DNA of 64,000 bases from Epiperipatus broadwayi (GCA_028023455.1 JAQFVV010012396.1:6736085-6800084), one strand, 5' to 3'; counted from the stretch's first letter, positions 12,901-25,474 are shown. Numbers and translations are program-made. Notes: generated by a model from the letters alone, not told the origin.

Positions 12901-15635
12901 ATTTATAATTGTTTACATATATATTAGTTTAAATTTAAGGCATTGATTTATAATTGGGTATTTTAAAAAAATGTTCTGAACTAATATAATGCGGAAATAA
13001 GCTTTAAATTGATAAATTATATAGAGTCATATGTTTAGAAATAAAAATTGATTGTTCAGTAGATTTTAAAATAAAAGAAACAAGAAAGTTAGTCACTTAT
13101 TTATCAGCAAAATCGTTGAGATGGAAGATAGAATGAGCTTAAATAAACTTTCTAATGGAATAACTTTATATTTTAAATACTTATAGTAATATAAAGAAAT
13201 TAAAAAGTGTGTGAAAATGAAACCACTAGAATTTATTATTAATGCTATTGTTACAGAGGAAAAATATGAAGTTTTAATATAATAGAAAATATGTATTAGT
13301 ATTGGATTTTAACTGACATGAATTTATTTGAGAAAGATTTAATATTGATAAGAGGTATTTTAATATATATTTGAAAATACTTTTTTTATATGACAGTATG
13401 CATTTTTTAGCAGACTAGCATGAAATTTAAGTAAAGAATTTATTGGTTTATTTGTCAAGTTCTCTGCCTGAAGGAAGATTGAGCAACTAAGGAATTGAAT
13501 AATATGGTTAAGCAATTACACAGATATTCTTGATATTGGTTTACCTGTGCTTGCCACATTCTTAACACATTTTTTATAGTGTTTCATTTTTAAAGATATG
13601 TAAGAAACTAACTGAATTCTATACTTCATTAAAATGCAAAATATGAATAATGGTTTGTCAAGTGCATTTTTACTACATAACTATTTGGTACTCTAATGTT
13701 TGCTATATCAGTTCGGTTGATAATTTTAATCTGTGTTCTATCTTTTAAGCTCACATAAAACATTATGGCTTTAATGTTTCTGTTATTAATTTGAAAGTCT
13801 ATTCCAAAGTTAAAGAATAAAGTGAATTTAAATGTTACACAATAAAATGCATGTGAGATTAGTTACATAAATTTCAACATTATCAAAACAAAAGCACTAT
13901 TTAAAACAAATATAATTAAAATCGAAAAAGCTATGAATTTAATTATGATTTCATTGGAACTATTTTGTAAAATTTTCCAAATTACAAGGCTGGAGATATG
14001 TAAGTACAATTTCTTTTAATATGTTGTAATGGAAATCTTCAGTTAACATAGATATAGTTTCTGGTGGTAAACGAAAAGTGGTCGAGCACACACCAAAAAA
14101 ATATTCTTTATTTAATAGATGATAGAAAATTTTTAAACCTGTACATGTTTCCTTAGGATATTTTATATATGAAAATAAGATATCTACTGAAACATAATCC
14201 TACCAAAAGATGCATAGTTAAATAAAAATATATATATATTTAATATGAGACTTGGAAAGAAATGCCTTTCTACTTTATATGTTGATTGTAATTTTCATAT
14301 AGGTCTAGGATTTGTCACCTAATTAATTCAGGTATTTGTTGCATAGATAATTGCCTCAAGATTAGTTTCTAAGTATCAGATTTATTTAAAAAAATAAAAT
14401 TCTCATCAACAGTTATTGAGATAGTTTTTATAATTAATTATGTACTCATTTCAATTTTAATTCATAATCTCCTTTAAAGTATTTCAAATAAATTTGCATT
14501 ATTATTATTTTTTTTTTCAATTACTCTTTTAATCATATAACTTTGCTGGTTGTTTTCAATATTTTTTAATTACTTTTCATTAACATTGTTCATTTTTTAA
14601 CATTAGATTTCTGAAGCAAGTGATTTGACCTATAATTAAATATAAATTTATATTAATTTATAGGTTTTGTAGGTTTAAAAAATTATGATTGAGGTTTGTC
14701 AAAAATAAATATATTTTTTGATGAACATGCTATGTGTAAATAGTTGTTTTTTTAAATAACTGCTATTATCACAACAATTTTTAAAATTGAAATTGAAATT
14801 CATATGTATAAATATATATAATACAAATGTACCTATTACTAAACTGGAAATAATATATAAATTAACTAACTACTCAAATAAAATTTAAGCAAACTAGCTA
14901 TCAAATAGGTAGTAGTATATACTTAAATGAAATGAATACTGTAGTTGATGATTTGATTGATTATTTTTTTTAAAACTTTGTTTTAAGTATTATTTGTGTG
15001 TGTGTTGTGTGCATTATTGCTAAAAGATACTTAGTACTCAGTGAATTTTTTTTTGTGGCTCATTGTTTATGATACCACAACTATTGATGCCTATGTACAT
15101 AGTACAAATAATCTACTATTATTAATCATTATGATCTATTAAGGGAATGTAGTCTATTGTTTTCAGTAAAGCTATGCAATCCGTTCATTGAACTGTAATT
15201 AATAAATTGAAGAAAAGATAGACTTACTTGAAAAAATTGATCTGCTTTGGAAATACATTTATAATTATTGTACTCCAAATCTAATGAATTGTAAGTATAA
15301 GAAATTTCAAAATATATGAAGGCCAAAGTTAAATCTACCAGATGCTTGTCAAATAAAATGAATGATGTTTTGTCCAATGTGGTTTAGTTCAGTAGTAGGT
15401 TGGATGATTCTAGAACTTTAAGACTACTGAATTAATTCACTTCTGAATAAACTAAAAGAGAAAAATCTATTTCGTAATTTAAATAGGACTGTTATTTTTC
15501 AAAATACTCTTTAGGACTTGAATATTGTATGACATAAGTGTTTTTTGGTATTTGACAAAATATTGTATATGAAAATAATTTTGTTTGATAAATTTAATTT
15601 TTGTATTTGTGATTTTTTTTTTTTTTGATATTTAG
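9906..15635. other. AT-rich non-coding DNA upstream of HENMT1 exon 1
   Basis: Low-complexity sequence with (TA)n runs at about 10557 and 10622 and many poly-T or poly-A tracts. The ORFs at 11881-12120 and 15129-15377 have no recognisable motifs and the composition of the background. The HENMT1 promoter and a 5' UTR exon could lie here, but I see no sequence that identifies them. Confidence 0.5.
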
Positions 15636-15639
15636 AAAT

Positions 15640-15669
15640 ATGAAAAATGGATTCAGAAGTCAAAAATGA
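15640..15669 (+). promoter_or_regulatory. Out-of-frame upstream ATG overlapping the HENMT1 start
   Basis: An ATG at 15640 opens a nine-codon ORF that ends at a TGA at 15667-15669, so it overlaps the HENMT1 initiation codon at 15647 in another frame. If the mRNA contains this segment, scanning ribosomes would meet this ATG first. Its context (AAATATGA) is moderate, with A at -3. The HENMT1 ATG (AAAAATGG) has A at -3 and G at +4, which is stronger, so leaky scanning is expected. The regulatory effect is an inference. Confidence 0.4.
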
Positions 15670-15778
15670 TGATGATGACAATGATGTACATGATATTGTT
15701 TTTACTCCTCCTGTATCAGTACAGCGTTATAATGCAGTTATAAAAGTATTAAGTAAATATAGTCCTCCAATTCGCAAG
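15647..15778 (+). CDS. HENMT1: HENMT1 coding exon 1 (small-RNA 2'-O-methyltransferase, N-terminus)
   Basis: This exon encodes 44 residues: an acidic start (MDSEVKNDDDDNDV) followed by FTPPVSVQRYNAVIKVLSKY, which matches the F-x-P-P-x-x-x-Q-R-Y opening of the HEN1 methyltransferase domain. HEN1 enzymes use S-adenosylmethionine to methylate the 2'-OH of the 3' nucleotide of piRNAs. The exon closes with a consensus donor (AAG|GTAATG) in phase 0. Upstream, a long T tract and TTTAG give a probable acceptor with the exon starting near 15636, so the first bases are 5' UTR and at least one non-coding exon lies further upstream. The ATG at 15647 is chosen because it is the first in the frame. An out-of-frame ATG lies seven bases before it. 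The identification rests on the joined translation of the three exons and is firm. Confidence 0.88.
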
Positions 15779-17099
15779 GTAATGCACTTTTTTTTCCTTA
15801 TATATTATGAGAAAGTTTGTAATGTAGCATTATTCTGTCATATTAGAGTATAGCATGCATTCAGCATTTTATTTATTATATAATCCATCATTCAAGTGAC
15901 ATTTGTTTACCAGTTTGACTTGTAACAGTTGTGTTTTATCAGCTATATTTGAGAATTTTTACTTATTGCTCTAGAGCTAATCATACTTGTCACTGAAACA
16001 TCTCGGAGCACTAAATTAAATAATCATAAATTTGTGGTATATATATTTAAAATATTACATGATTTACATATCGAAAATGTTTACCATATTTTTAAGTTGT
16101 AGCTTTAGAAATGTGAATAATTATCAAGCTCTACATAGTAGAAGTATTCTGATGAGTTAATCTATTGGTAAGAGTGACTACTATAAAACTAGAAGTTTCA
16201 GAATTAATTCACAACTGAAGATGATTTTAAATAATGTTTTAATAGTCACATAAAAATTTAGATCTTTTCTTTGCTTTTATATATTTATGCAGTCAATGTG
16301 CTCATTTTTGATTGCTAACAGGTTTCACACTGGGAAATAATGGAATGGGCTTCAATTTGAAGGTTAACTGTAAATTATTAGGAAGCAGTACCCAACCCAG
16401 AGTACTTTCTATTGCCTTGCAGGATAGATAATAGTTTGTCTTGTTGAAAGTTAGGTACTGTTTCTGATGCAAATAGTTTTTTTTTCCTCCTCTTCGTTTT
16501 CGCTATCTTACTGTCTTAATCTAGTATAGGGCCAGTTATTATCTTTATAATATCATTGATTATTTTCCTGTACTAATTGAACCAATGGAAATGTATGTTT
16601 TTGTGCAATAACATTTTCATTTTTTATTAACATGCATAGCAATTCTGAGGAAGTTTGTGTGTGTGTGTGTGTTTGTGGATAAGTCATTAGAACTTAGAAG
16701 TAAATTACTGGGAAAGATTTAAAAGATTGGGAATGTTGTGATCTTGCATGAGGCAATATGATCAGTAATTATTTAGGGATCCTCTACTTGCCATGATAAT
16801 ATATCTAGAAAAAGTAGTGCAAAAATGAGTTGTTTAGTATAATTTAGATTAACCATCATGCTATTATTTATTAGTAATGGTAATTAACTAGTAAAACATC
16901 ATACGATCACCATTTCTTTTACTATTATTTTAATGATAATTGTGGTAACGGCAGTAATAGTAATTAAGTTTTTTAAATTTTTTTCTAAATATTACATATT
17001 TAATGTAATAATTTTGTTTGTTATAAGCTCTTTATAATCTAAATGAAGAACAGCATAGGTAGTTAAAGAGATTAGCTTGCACAAGTTGTTAAAATAGAG

Positions 17100-17415
17100 A
17101 CAATGCAAGCCAGTGTAATCAATGGATGCAAGAAGGTTTGTGCATAAAATCCCTATATATTGCCTACTCAACCAGTATCCTTAGTCTGATTTCTAGGTTG
17201 TGGTTTTCATAAGTGAGTAGCTTTAGATCTGAGAACACGGCATCTAGATCTTAGGATCTAATGTAATCCTCCAACAGCCACTTTTTAGCTAACTATAAAG
17301 CTATGAATTCAAATTGAAAACACAATAATGTTTTCAATCCAAGCTCATTCGTTTATATATTCATAGATCTGAATCCAGTTCAGTATCCCTACATTTTGGT
17401 GTCTTTCATTTTTTA
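17100..17415 (+). repeat. Foldback repeat family, direct copy 1
   Basis: A roughly 315-bp copy running from 'gcaagccagtgtaatcaatg' through 'gatcttaggatctaatgtaa' and 'gttttcaatccaagctcat' to 'cagttcagtatc...acattttggtgtct'. The same blocks in the same order occur at 17740-18070 and, inverted, at 18290-18970. No coding capacity and no tRNA-like promoter boxes were seen. Confidence 0.75.
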
Positions 17416-17429
17416 ATAACATGGTAATG

Positions 17430-17700
17430 ATGGTAAGCATTCAACACACTTAACTTTATATTCCCCAATAAAAATTCTTTGTCTTCTCTTTCCCCAGTAT
17501 TAATTATCATTACTTTTGATTTTTCTTCAATAAATTTAATCCACATGTCTTACCCACCCTTGTACATATCCTTAGCATAACTTCCATATCTTCTCTTCTT
17601 TTTGTGCACAAGAAGACATCAATTGCCCTTGCCACCCATTAATGGTATCTCTGTCCCTCTTCCTATCTATTGCTCTCTCCATCCCACTCCATTTTTAACT
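17430..17700 (-). mobile_element. LINE reverse-transcriptase fragment
   Basis: On the minus strand this reads VFLCTKRREDMEVMLRICTR followed by VGKTCGLNLLKK and a shifted SKVMIINTGERE. This is the typical segment just after the catalytic F/Y-A-D-D of LINE reverse transcriptases (a D-D-x-x-L/F-x-x-x-S-R-E-D-L pattern, then G-L-x-x-N-x-x-K-S-K-V-M). The D-D itself is degraded. It lies between two direct copies of the foldback repeat, so it either inserted between them or was captured by them. Confidence 0.6.
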
Positions 17701-17734
17701 TTAACTGATTCTATATTCCCTAATTGGTAAATTC

Positions 17735-18220
17735 TCCATACAGTACTGCCACCAAATGCAAGCCTTTGTCATCAATGGATGCAGAAGTTTTGTGCATAAA
17801 ATTCCTGTCTATGCCTACTCATCCAACATCCCCCAGACTAGTTTCTGGCTTTCATCGGTGAGAAGCCTTGGGTTTGAAAGCACTGCACTTAGACGTTAGG
17901 ATCTAATACAATTTTCCTGCAGCCACCTTTTACCTGATGGTCAACTATAAAGCTAGGAACCCAAGATGAAACATCATTATATTTTCAATCCAAGCTCATT
18001 TGCTTGTATAGTCATATAGATCTGAATTCAGTTCAACATCTATACATTTTTGTGTCTGGTTTTTTAAAAATCACAGTCACCATTATCCTATGGGCAGGAT
18101 AGGTATAAAACCATCAATATATCACATGACCACCATTTCATTTCATATGTTATTAAAACAGGCAAAACTCTCCTTACAGTAGTAGAAATAGTGATCATGT
18201 GATGTTTAGTGGTTCATTTC
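17735..18220 (+). repeat. Foldback repeat family, direct copy 2 (longest)
   Basis: The most complete copy in direct orientation. It has the 'caagcctttg...atcaatggatgcag' head, the 'tagtttctgg...ctttcatcgg' and 'gttaggatctaata' middle, the 'ttttcaatccaagctcattt' block, and a tail with 'gggcaggataggtataaaac', 'catcaatatatcacatgacc' and 'aaacaggcaaaactctcc'. The tail is followed at 18220-18285 by a second head in the same orientation. Confidence 0.75.
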
Positions 18221-18515
18221 ATATGCAAACTCTCTATATGTGTCACCAAGTGCAAGCCTTTTTAATCAATAAATGCAGGAAGATTTTTTTTTATTTTTAT
18301 AGTTAATCAAATGGGTAAAAAGTGGCTGGAGAAGGCTTGCATTAGATCTAGGTGCAGTGCTTTTAAATCCAAGATTTTTCACTGATGAAAGCCACAAGCT
18401 TAGAAACTAGGCTGAAGATATTGAATGAATAGGCATTAGATAGTGATTTTATGCATAAATCTTCCTGCATTCATCGATTACAAAGACTTGTACTTGATAT
18501 TACTAATATATGGAG
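18221..18515. repeat. Foldback repeat family, short hairpin unit
   Basis: A head in direct orientation (to about 18285, 'caagcctttttaatcaataa') is joined to an inverted copy of the family from about 18300 ('gttaatcaaatgggtaaaaa' through 'tcctgcattcatcgattaca') ending near 18510. The two halves are partly self-complementary, so the transcript could fold into a hairpin. The same head-plus-inverted-part arrangement recurs at 40.4-40.8 kb. Confidence 0.65.
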
Positions 18516-18975
18516 GATTTGGTATACTTTTAACATTATGTATAAACATGAAATAGTGATCGTGTAATATATTATTGATGGTTTTATATCTATCCTGCCC
18601 TTAGAGTAATGATTGTGGTTTTTTAAAAACCAGACACCAAAATGTATAAATACTGAACTGGGTTCAGATCTTTATGATTATACAAGTGAATGAGTTGCAT
18701 TGGAAACATTATGATGTTTACATTTTGAGTTCCTAGTTTTATAGTTAACCAAATAGCTAAAAGATGATTGCTAGAGGGTTGCATTAGATCCTAAGTTCTA
18801 GATGCAGTTCTCTCAAATCCAAGGCTTTTCACTGATAGTCACAAGCTAGAAACTAGTCTGGGGGTGTTGAATGAGTAGGTAATAGATAGGGATTTTATCC
18901 ACAAACCTTCCTTCATCCATTGATTACAAAGGCTTGCATTTAGTGCACTATTATATGGATAGTTTGGTACCTTAT
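18516..18975 (-). repeat. Foldback repeat family, inverted copy
   Basis: A nearly full reverse-complement copy, with the complements of the tail ('gttttatatctatcctgccc'), of 'ctgaactgggttcagatc', of 'gcattagatcctaagttcta' and of the head ('catccattgattacaaaggc'). With the direct copies at 17.1-18.2 kb it forms a large palindromic cluster in HENMT1 intron 1. Confidence 0.75.
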
Positions 18976-21716
18976 TAAATAAATTAATATGCGTAATTAA
19001 CATTAACACATTTATTTATTTTTTGTTTTTAGCTTTCATTTTGAAGAGGAAAAAAAAAACATCCAACTATTCTAGTAATTTAGTGTTTTTATTTTTTTTA
19101 TAAAATTATAGGGTGTACTATTTTTTTTTTTAATTATTAAAATCTTTTAACATTTCTGCAAAGTGTATTGTGGAGTATATATTAAAATTCATAATTATTG
19201 CTGTTATTTACATTTAATATTTGTATAAGTTTCAAATAAGCTTGTTTTTGAAAATAGGAAATGCATAATGAGTGATTCCTCAATCAGAATAATTCTTTAT
19301 TCAGGAAGTTTGAAAACTCCAAGAAAAGTGAGATTATTATTGGTGTTCAACCTGTATTGTAAAAGAAATAAATACTAATAACCAACAAGTCTGAAAATCT
19401 TACATAACATGAAAATTAAAATATTTCTGAATTTAGATTTTCAAATAAATTTGAACAATTGATTTATTAATGTGTTTAAAATATCACAAATTGAAAATAG
19501 TAATACTACTTTAGCAATGTTTGTGTCTGATTTTTAACCAATAGAACTCAGTGTAATTTTATATCAACAAATGAATTGTTTCAGTATAATTTTATATCAA
19601 CAAATGAATTGTTTCCATCTCAGGAAACAAAAAGAAAAATAACTTTGAAAAAAGTGGAAATAGCAATTTTCTTTTTTTAAAAAGAACATCATTTCTTGAT
19701 AATGAAATTAAAAAATAAGCTATTAATTATGACACTAAACCAAATATTCTAAGTTTTGCCTTTATCAAACTAATATATTTTTTTTAATATATGTCATCAA
19801 TTAATAAAGTGTGATGTTGAAGTTGTAACAGCAAATTATTGGTATTTCTATGAGTTATTTTGTAAACCATCCTCTTATCTATTTTTATGAGTTCAAATAT
19901 TCTTCTTCTCTTAACAAAGTATTTTTTATTAATTTTATATAAAAATACTGCTACTAATATAAATTAAAAAAGTAGTGAGAGAGAGTTGGTTATCATATAA
20001 AAGACTTAACATTGATGTCATATAATTGTCTATATTATGTTTCATCAAAAAGAAATGAAGTGCATTTGTTTTAAAATTTCTATTATTGAACTTATTTATT
20101 TAAGTCCCATCTAACTCTTTAAAGATAAAAATTATCAATGAATCCATGTTTCTAACCTTAATTCTAACTCTGAACACAAAATTTACTCTTTCTTGATTTT
20201 ATTTTTATGATATTGATAAAATAATGAACAATTTATTGTTTAAATGTAATTGTGAAGTCATTTAGTATTAAATTGTTGCATGCAGAATGTTTTGTTTCTT
20301 TAATCTTAAAACTGCATGTAGATGTTATAGATAATCTCCATGTCTTAGTAAAACAGATTCAATTTAATACTATTTGAATAAAAAATAAAACATAAAAAAT
20401 TTAATGTTAATATTTACCTAAAAAATTGAAGAAAGATGTGATAACAGGTTCTTATGACATATAGCAGTTTTTACTAAGTATATGAACTCTGGACAATACA
20501 TTTTTTCATAATAGTAAATATAAATGAAAAATGCATTAATAAATTGTAGCAAGCTCAGTAAAATTTACTTGATCTTATCATATATACTCTTTATTGAAAG
20601 ATGGAAGTACTTAATGTGATGGAAAATTAAAAGGTAAATTAGAAATTAGTGATTCACATAATCATATAAAGAAAAAACTGAAGAAAAAATGAAAAAAGGA
20701 GTCACATGGGCATTACAAAGGAAAATAAAGTACTTTTCAGTTGCATTGTCCAAGAATCTACACAATTTAGTGAATAAATTGAGATGGATAGGATATTGCA
20801 GTTTGATTTTTTTTTTGTTTCAAATTTTTATACTTGTTTTCACATCAAATTTTTACAAATATGAATGCAGGTTTCAAGTGTAGACATATCTTTAATTTAT
20901 TGAATATTTGTGGAAATATTTAAAAAGAAAGTGATTCAATGAAATGTAAAAAAAAATTACTACTGGAGATTTTATGAATATTAATAACTAAAAAGAAAAA
21001 GGTTGAGAATTTATATTTTCAATAATGTGTCTTAAAATACTGCAATTTTCATAACTATATATATTTAATTATAATATATTGTAATGCTAGTGAGATACGT
21101 ATTATAAAACTCACATATATCTGTATTACATATTTCATAATTTAAAAATATATGACCAGATTTATTTAAAAAAGAAAAATCAAATAAATGAGAATAGTTA
21201 AAAAAGTAATAATTAAGAAGTAGTTTTTAAAATGTAACAAATTAAAAAGATTGTGTTATATTTTCTTTTAAAAGAGAATAAAGTTTTGCATTGAGAATGG
21301 ACTGGGAAAAAGAATTAGAAATAAAATCTTAAAAACTCAACTCTTTTTTTTTATAAATTAAAAATAAGTTAAAAGAATAAATGTGTAAAAATAAATGTAA
21401 GTGAAAAATCTAAAATAAAAAGATTAATTAATTAATTAGTGAATACCAATAAAATTCATGGCTGATAATAAATATGAAATGTTTAAAAATAAAATTGACA
21501 ATATAATTAATTACAAAGTATGCAAACTATCTCCAGTGAGATAGTAGATTAATTTAGGGAAAATATTGGATTAAAGAAAAATGTAAAAATCAATTAAATT
21601 AAAGAAAAACGCAAAGTTTAAGTTAAAAAAATAGATTTAAGGTATGATAAAATTTAAAGCTATGATAAGGAATAGAATAATGGGAGAGTGGATATAAAAG
21701 TGTGATATATATATAT
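18976..21716. other. AT-rich intronic DNA; one 33-bp tandem duplication
   Basis: No gene or element recognised. At 19549-19581 and 19582-19614 a 33-bp unit is duplicated in tandem with one substitution. The 64-residue ORF at 20689-20883 has no recognisable motif. Confidence 0.55.
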
Positions 21717-22834
21717 TGTTGTATTATACCGCTTCTTGAGTCTGTAGATCAGTTATTCCAGAAACCGCAGAACTAGCAACATGCATTGCTAGACTGCCTT
21801 AGAAGTGTTCGACTGGGCTCCATGCCCTAAGTTCTCTGTCAAAATCAACTGACCATGCCTGGAACCAACATCCAGAACCAATGATTAAGTTATAAGATAG
21901 AAGCTACCACTACTCTCTTTTCCATTGTCAAGTTGCAGAATGGAAGACAAGCCCTGGAACCATCAATTGAGACTAAAAACCCAACCAGTTGGAAAGTAAC
22001 CCTAATGAAAACAAAACCAAATGAACTGTGTCATCTAATATCATGAAAACCTAGGTAAATATATTTTCCATAAAAATTGTCTATAGACACTTTATATTTT
22101 CTAAATGAAATGAACTTTAATGAAGGACTATTATAAAATTTAGCCTGAGTAATCACTTTTATATATATATTTTATATGAAAATTTCAGTACTATTATGTT
22201 ATACTAAATATGGGTGCATGAATAAATATTAAGGTTTGCTTAATTATTATTTGGTCTACTCTCTCTGTCTCTTGTCACTGTGTCATCATTTATTTAAAGA
22301 GATAAACATTTATATGTGTTAAATTAATGTGCTGGATTTCGTGGTTAAGAGTAAGAGCTAGCTTGGGATATTTCAAGTGCTTGTTGATGTGCCTGCATGC
22401 TGGCTGTATAACATATGGTCAGCTGTGCCTGAGTTTGATCCTCAAAACAATTAAAATGCTTTGGATGGCAGGGTTTTTGTTCCAGCAGTTGAGGTGGGCC
22501 ACGGTCAGCAAATATGGTAGTGTTATGCTTTTTATAGCCCGATCTGGTCGTGAGTATCATTGATGGTCATGCTATTAATGGTATTCTCTTCTTTCCTTGA
22601 AGTGCCCATCAGTTCCTGTGTTTTAAAGATATAACTGAAGAATTGTGAACGTAATGAAAGAAAGATCTTATAGTAAATAATGAAATGATAAACATAAAAG
22701 ATATTAAATAAATAATATTCTGATAATAATAAAATACTGCTGTATCAAGAATAAATAGATGCCTGTTAAAATAAATAAATATAAGTGCTGCCAAAATGTG
22801 GTCAAAGTTGTCCATAAAGTTATTTTTAAAAGTA

Positions 22835-23938
22835 CACCTGAGTCTCTTTTTACGCGGACTTATTTAACACGATTTTGAAGTTGCGCGATTCGTGTTTCAC
22901 CGGAAGTCGATCTCCGATATTGCGCTATTACTTTAAATAATAAATTTTGCGCACTTACGTTATATTGAAAGTAATAGCACATTATTGGAATTCGACTTTC
23001 AACTTAGTAATTTCAATATTTTCAGTGCTTTATAATAGTAAGATTTTATGCAATAATGAAATTAAAATCATGATTTCCACATTTTATGTATACACACATT
23101 AAATTTTACAAGATTATAATGTAAATTTGTCCAAACACTGTGCGTATTAATTTTGCATTTTAAATCACATTCTGTTTTTGCTTTTTAAAAAAGAACATAA
23201 TCAATTATTAATCATTTAGTGTCCACAAGTTTATTTTTAAAAGATCAGTAATAGCAGTGGGCACAATTAAATTTGACAATTAAAATCTGATTTTTAATTG
23301 TAATTAACAATTTAAAAATTACTTATGCGACTTGAAATAATGTGATATGAAATTTGATTTTTAAACGGAATTGAAAATTAAAGACAAAAATAAGAATTTA
23401 ATTTTTAGCTGTTAGTTTTAATTAAAATTTTCCCAGCAGTTGTGAATAAATGTCTTTTTATTATCATAAGTCTAAGTTCATAAACAATTAATAAAATCAT
23501 CGTCTCAAAGATTAATTACTAATTACGTTGTCAACAGAAAAACATTAACACAACATGAGAGTGCAAAAAACGAACGTGTGTTTTGGCAAATAGTGATAAT
23601 AATTAAAACGTGTATAAAAAAATGTAAATTACCGTAAAGTAAATTATGCATAAAAATATATTATTTTGAATAAAATTAAATATTAAAGTTAAAAAAAGTT
23701 TGTCTTGTATCAATTTTTTTCAAATTTGAAAATTTTTATTAGTTATATTTTATTTCCTTATTTTTTTTTGCGCGAATTTTAAAGTAATTTTACGTTGGTG
23801 CTTTGCTTTTACGCGAATTTTGAAAAATCACAGACCGCATCCCCCCTTTTTCAATGTAAGTTACGTCTATTTTTGCGCGATTTCATTTGCGCATGTTTTC
23901 TGAGGAACCTATCTATCGCGTAAAACGAGACCCAGGTG
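22835..23938. mobile_element. Tigger/pogo-like non-autonomous DNA transposon, copy 1
   Basis: The ends are inverted repeats beginning CACCTGGGTCTC and continuing to TTTTACGCG (the left end reads CACCTGAGTCTC). The element is flanked by TA on both sides, the target duplication of the Tc1/mariner-pogo superfamily. Sub-terminal GCG-containing blocks (TTTTGCGCGATTT, TTACGCGAATTTTG) resemble those of Tigger/pogo elements. About 1.1 kb long, AT-rich inside, with no transposase, so it needs a helper. A second copy, largely collinear, is at 43258-44451. Confidence 0.8.
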
Positions 23939-24029
23939 TAGTTATAAAGATATTGTCTAACAAATAATATTAATATTGAAAATATAAATAATAATTATCC
24001 AGAGGGATATGTAATGAAACTATTAGTTT

Positions 24030-24300
24030 TGATATTAAAACTTAGTTAAAAGCAAGATATTTAAACTTAGTTAAAAGTCAAGATATTAAAACTTATTAAA
24101 GCGAAAAGATATTAAAAGGTTATGTTAAAAGGTATTTAAACCCAGCAAAAATAAATTTGTTATTAAGCATGATAATAATAAGCTTATTAAAGTAAAAATA
24201 TTAAAACTTATTAAAAGTTTAGATTCCAAAAGATATTAAGAGGTTGTGTTAAAAATTAGAAAACCTAGCAAGAAGGTTTATTCGGAGCTTTATTAAAGCT
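24030..24300 (+). repeat. Degenerate short tandem repeats
   Basis: Several diverged copies of a 20-30 bp unit of the type 'aaacttagttaaaagcaaga' followed by 'tattaaa' stand in series. They sit between the Tigger/pogo-like element and the gag-like ORF. Confidence 0.55.
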
Positions 24301-24767
24301 AAGATATTTATAATAATAAAGACGAACAATAAAGTTTATTCAGAGGGGCCCAATTCAACTGCCATCCAACATTGGAGCAGAAGTGCTATAAATGACTAGC
24401 AAAATTAAGGTTAAGAATTAAATCAAGTCCAAATCTAAAAATTAAAATAAACGCTAAATTATGTAGTAATAAAAGTGAAATTGATGAGTAGTGTGAAAAG
24501 AGAAATAGACCAAAGCAAACAAATTATAATATTAAAAATATAAAATAATTAAGAATGTAAAATAAAAAGAGTAGAATATATAATGTAAATAAAAAGGAGG
24601 GAGAAGAAAAAAAACAGTCAGAGTGTTACATTAATTATTGGGGGTCAGGTGGAAATTAGATAGGAATAGGCATTTCAAGTTAGTTTGAGTTAAATATTTA
24701 AAAATAAATAAACCAAGTAAAGTAAAATTTGTATTGAGAGTTCGTAATAATTATAAAACTAAGTTGA

Positions 24768-25178
24768 ATGCATACTCCAGCCAAAACAAAAATGGAGGTC
24801 AAAATAAAGAAGGTGACATCACTCAACGAAGAGCAGGAAGTCACTGATAAAGTAGAAAAGACTAACATAAAAGAAAATGAAATTATCAAGTTGTGGGAGA
24901 AAAGGTTTGAGAAATACATAGAAGTGATCAATAAACAAATAGAACTGTTAATACAAGAAATGATGTTAGCCAAACTAGAAAATAGGAAAGTGATAGAAAG
25001 TATGAAAATGGATATAAAGGAGTTAAGAGAGAAAGTACATGAAAGGGAAATAATACGGAAAGAGGACGATAAGGTAATAGAAAAAATAGGAATTGTAGAA
25101 GGTAAATTAAAAATTAATAGTGTAAATATTGACAGTATGAAACAGAAAAATGCAGGTATGTATGTGCATTTAATATAG
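24768..25178 (+). CDS. Coiled-coil gag-like ORF
   Basis: 136 residues, rich in K, E, I and M. From about residue 30 to 125 it shows heptad-like hydrophobic spacing typical of a coiled coil (KLWEKRFEKYIEVINKQIEL, then further I/L/M positions). Such ORFs occur near the start of gag in some gypsy-like elements, and the 52.8 kb gypsy element here has a similar E/Q/K-rich lead before its gag. It has no zinc knuckle and no homology that I recognise. The following 300 bp carry broken in-frame continuations. It could also be a chance ORF in purine-rich DNA. Confidence 0.35.
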   Translation: MHTPAKTKMEVKIKKVTSLNEEQEVTDKVEKTNIKENEIIKLWEKRFEKYIEVINKQIELLIQEMMLAKLENRKVIESMKMDIKELREKVHEREIIRKEDDKVIEKIGIVEGKLKINSVNIDSMKQKNAGMYVHLI

Positions 25179-25311
25179 CCCTGTTAACATAAAGAAATTT
25201 CTAAAAATAAAAATCTATGCTGAAAATAAAGTGGTCGAGAAAATGGCTGAGTTATTTAGTACATTCAACAGCACATGGTCAAATAATGAAAATAAGGAAA
25301 GGGAGAAAAAC

Positions 25312-25474
25312 ATGAATAGTATGGATTTTGGATCAGATAAAAATGATTGGGATAAAGGAAATAGATATAGAGTCATGTAATCCTAGAAAGAGAGATGAAT
25401 AGTATGAATTTTGGATCGGAAAAAAATGATTGGGATAAAGGAAATAGATATAGTCATGTAATCCTAGAAAGGGA
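25312..25474 (+). repeat. 83/80-bp tandem duplication
   Basis: The unit starting ATGAATAGTATG at 25312 repeats at 25395 with a few substitutions and a 3-base deletion. It lies just downstream of the gag-like ORF, in the same candidate retroelement. Confidence 0.8.

Noticed and set aside
16656-16673. (TG)n run
   Set aside because: Ordinary microsatellite without other structure.
22327-22563. Overlapping ORFs on both strands (78 and 71 codons) in a less AT-rich stretch, with A- and B-box-like sequences
   Set aside because: No protein motif on either strand. The possible Pol III boxes are too far apart for a tRNA-derived SINE, so neither a gene nor a SINE could be supported.
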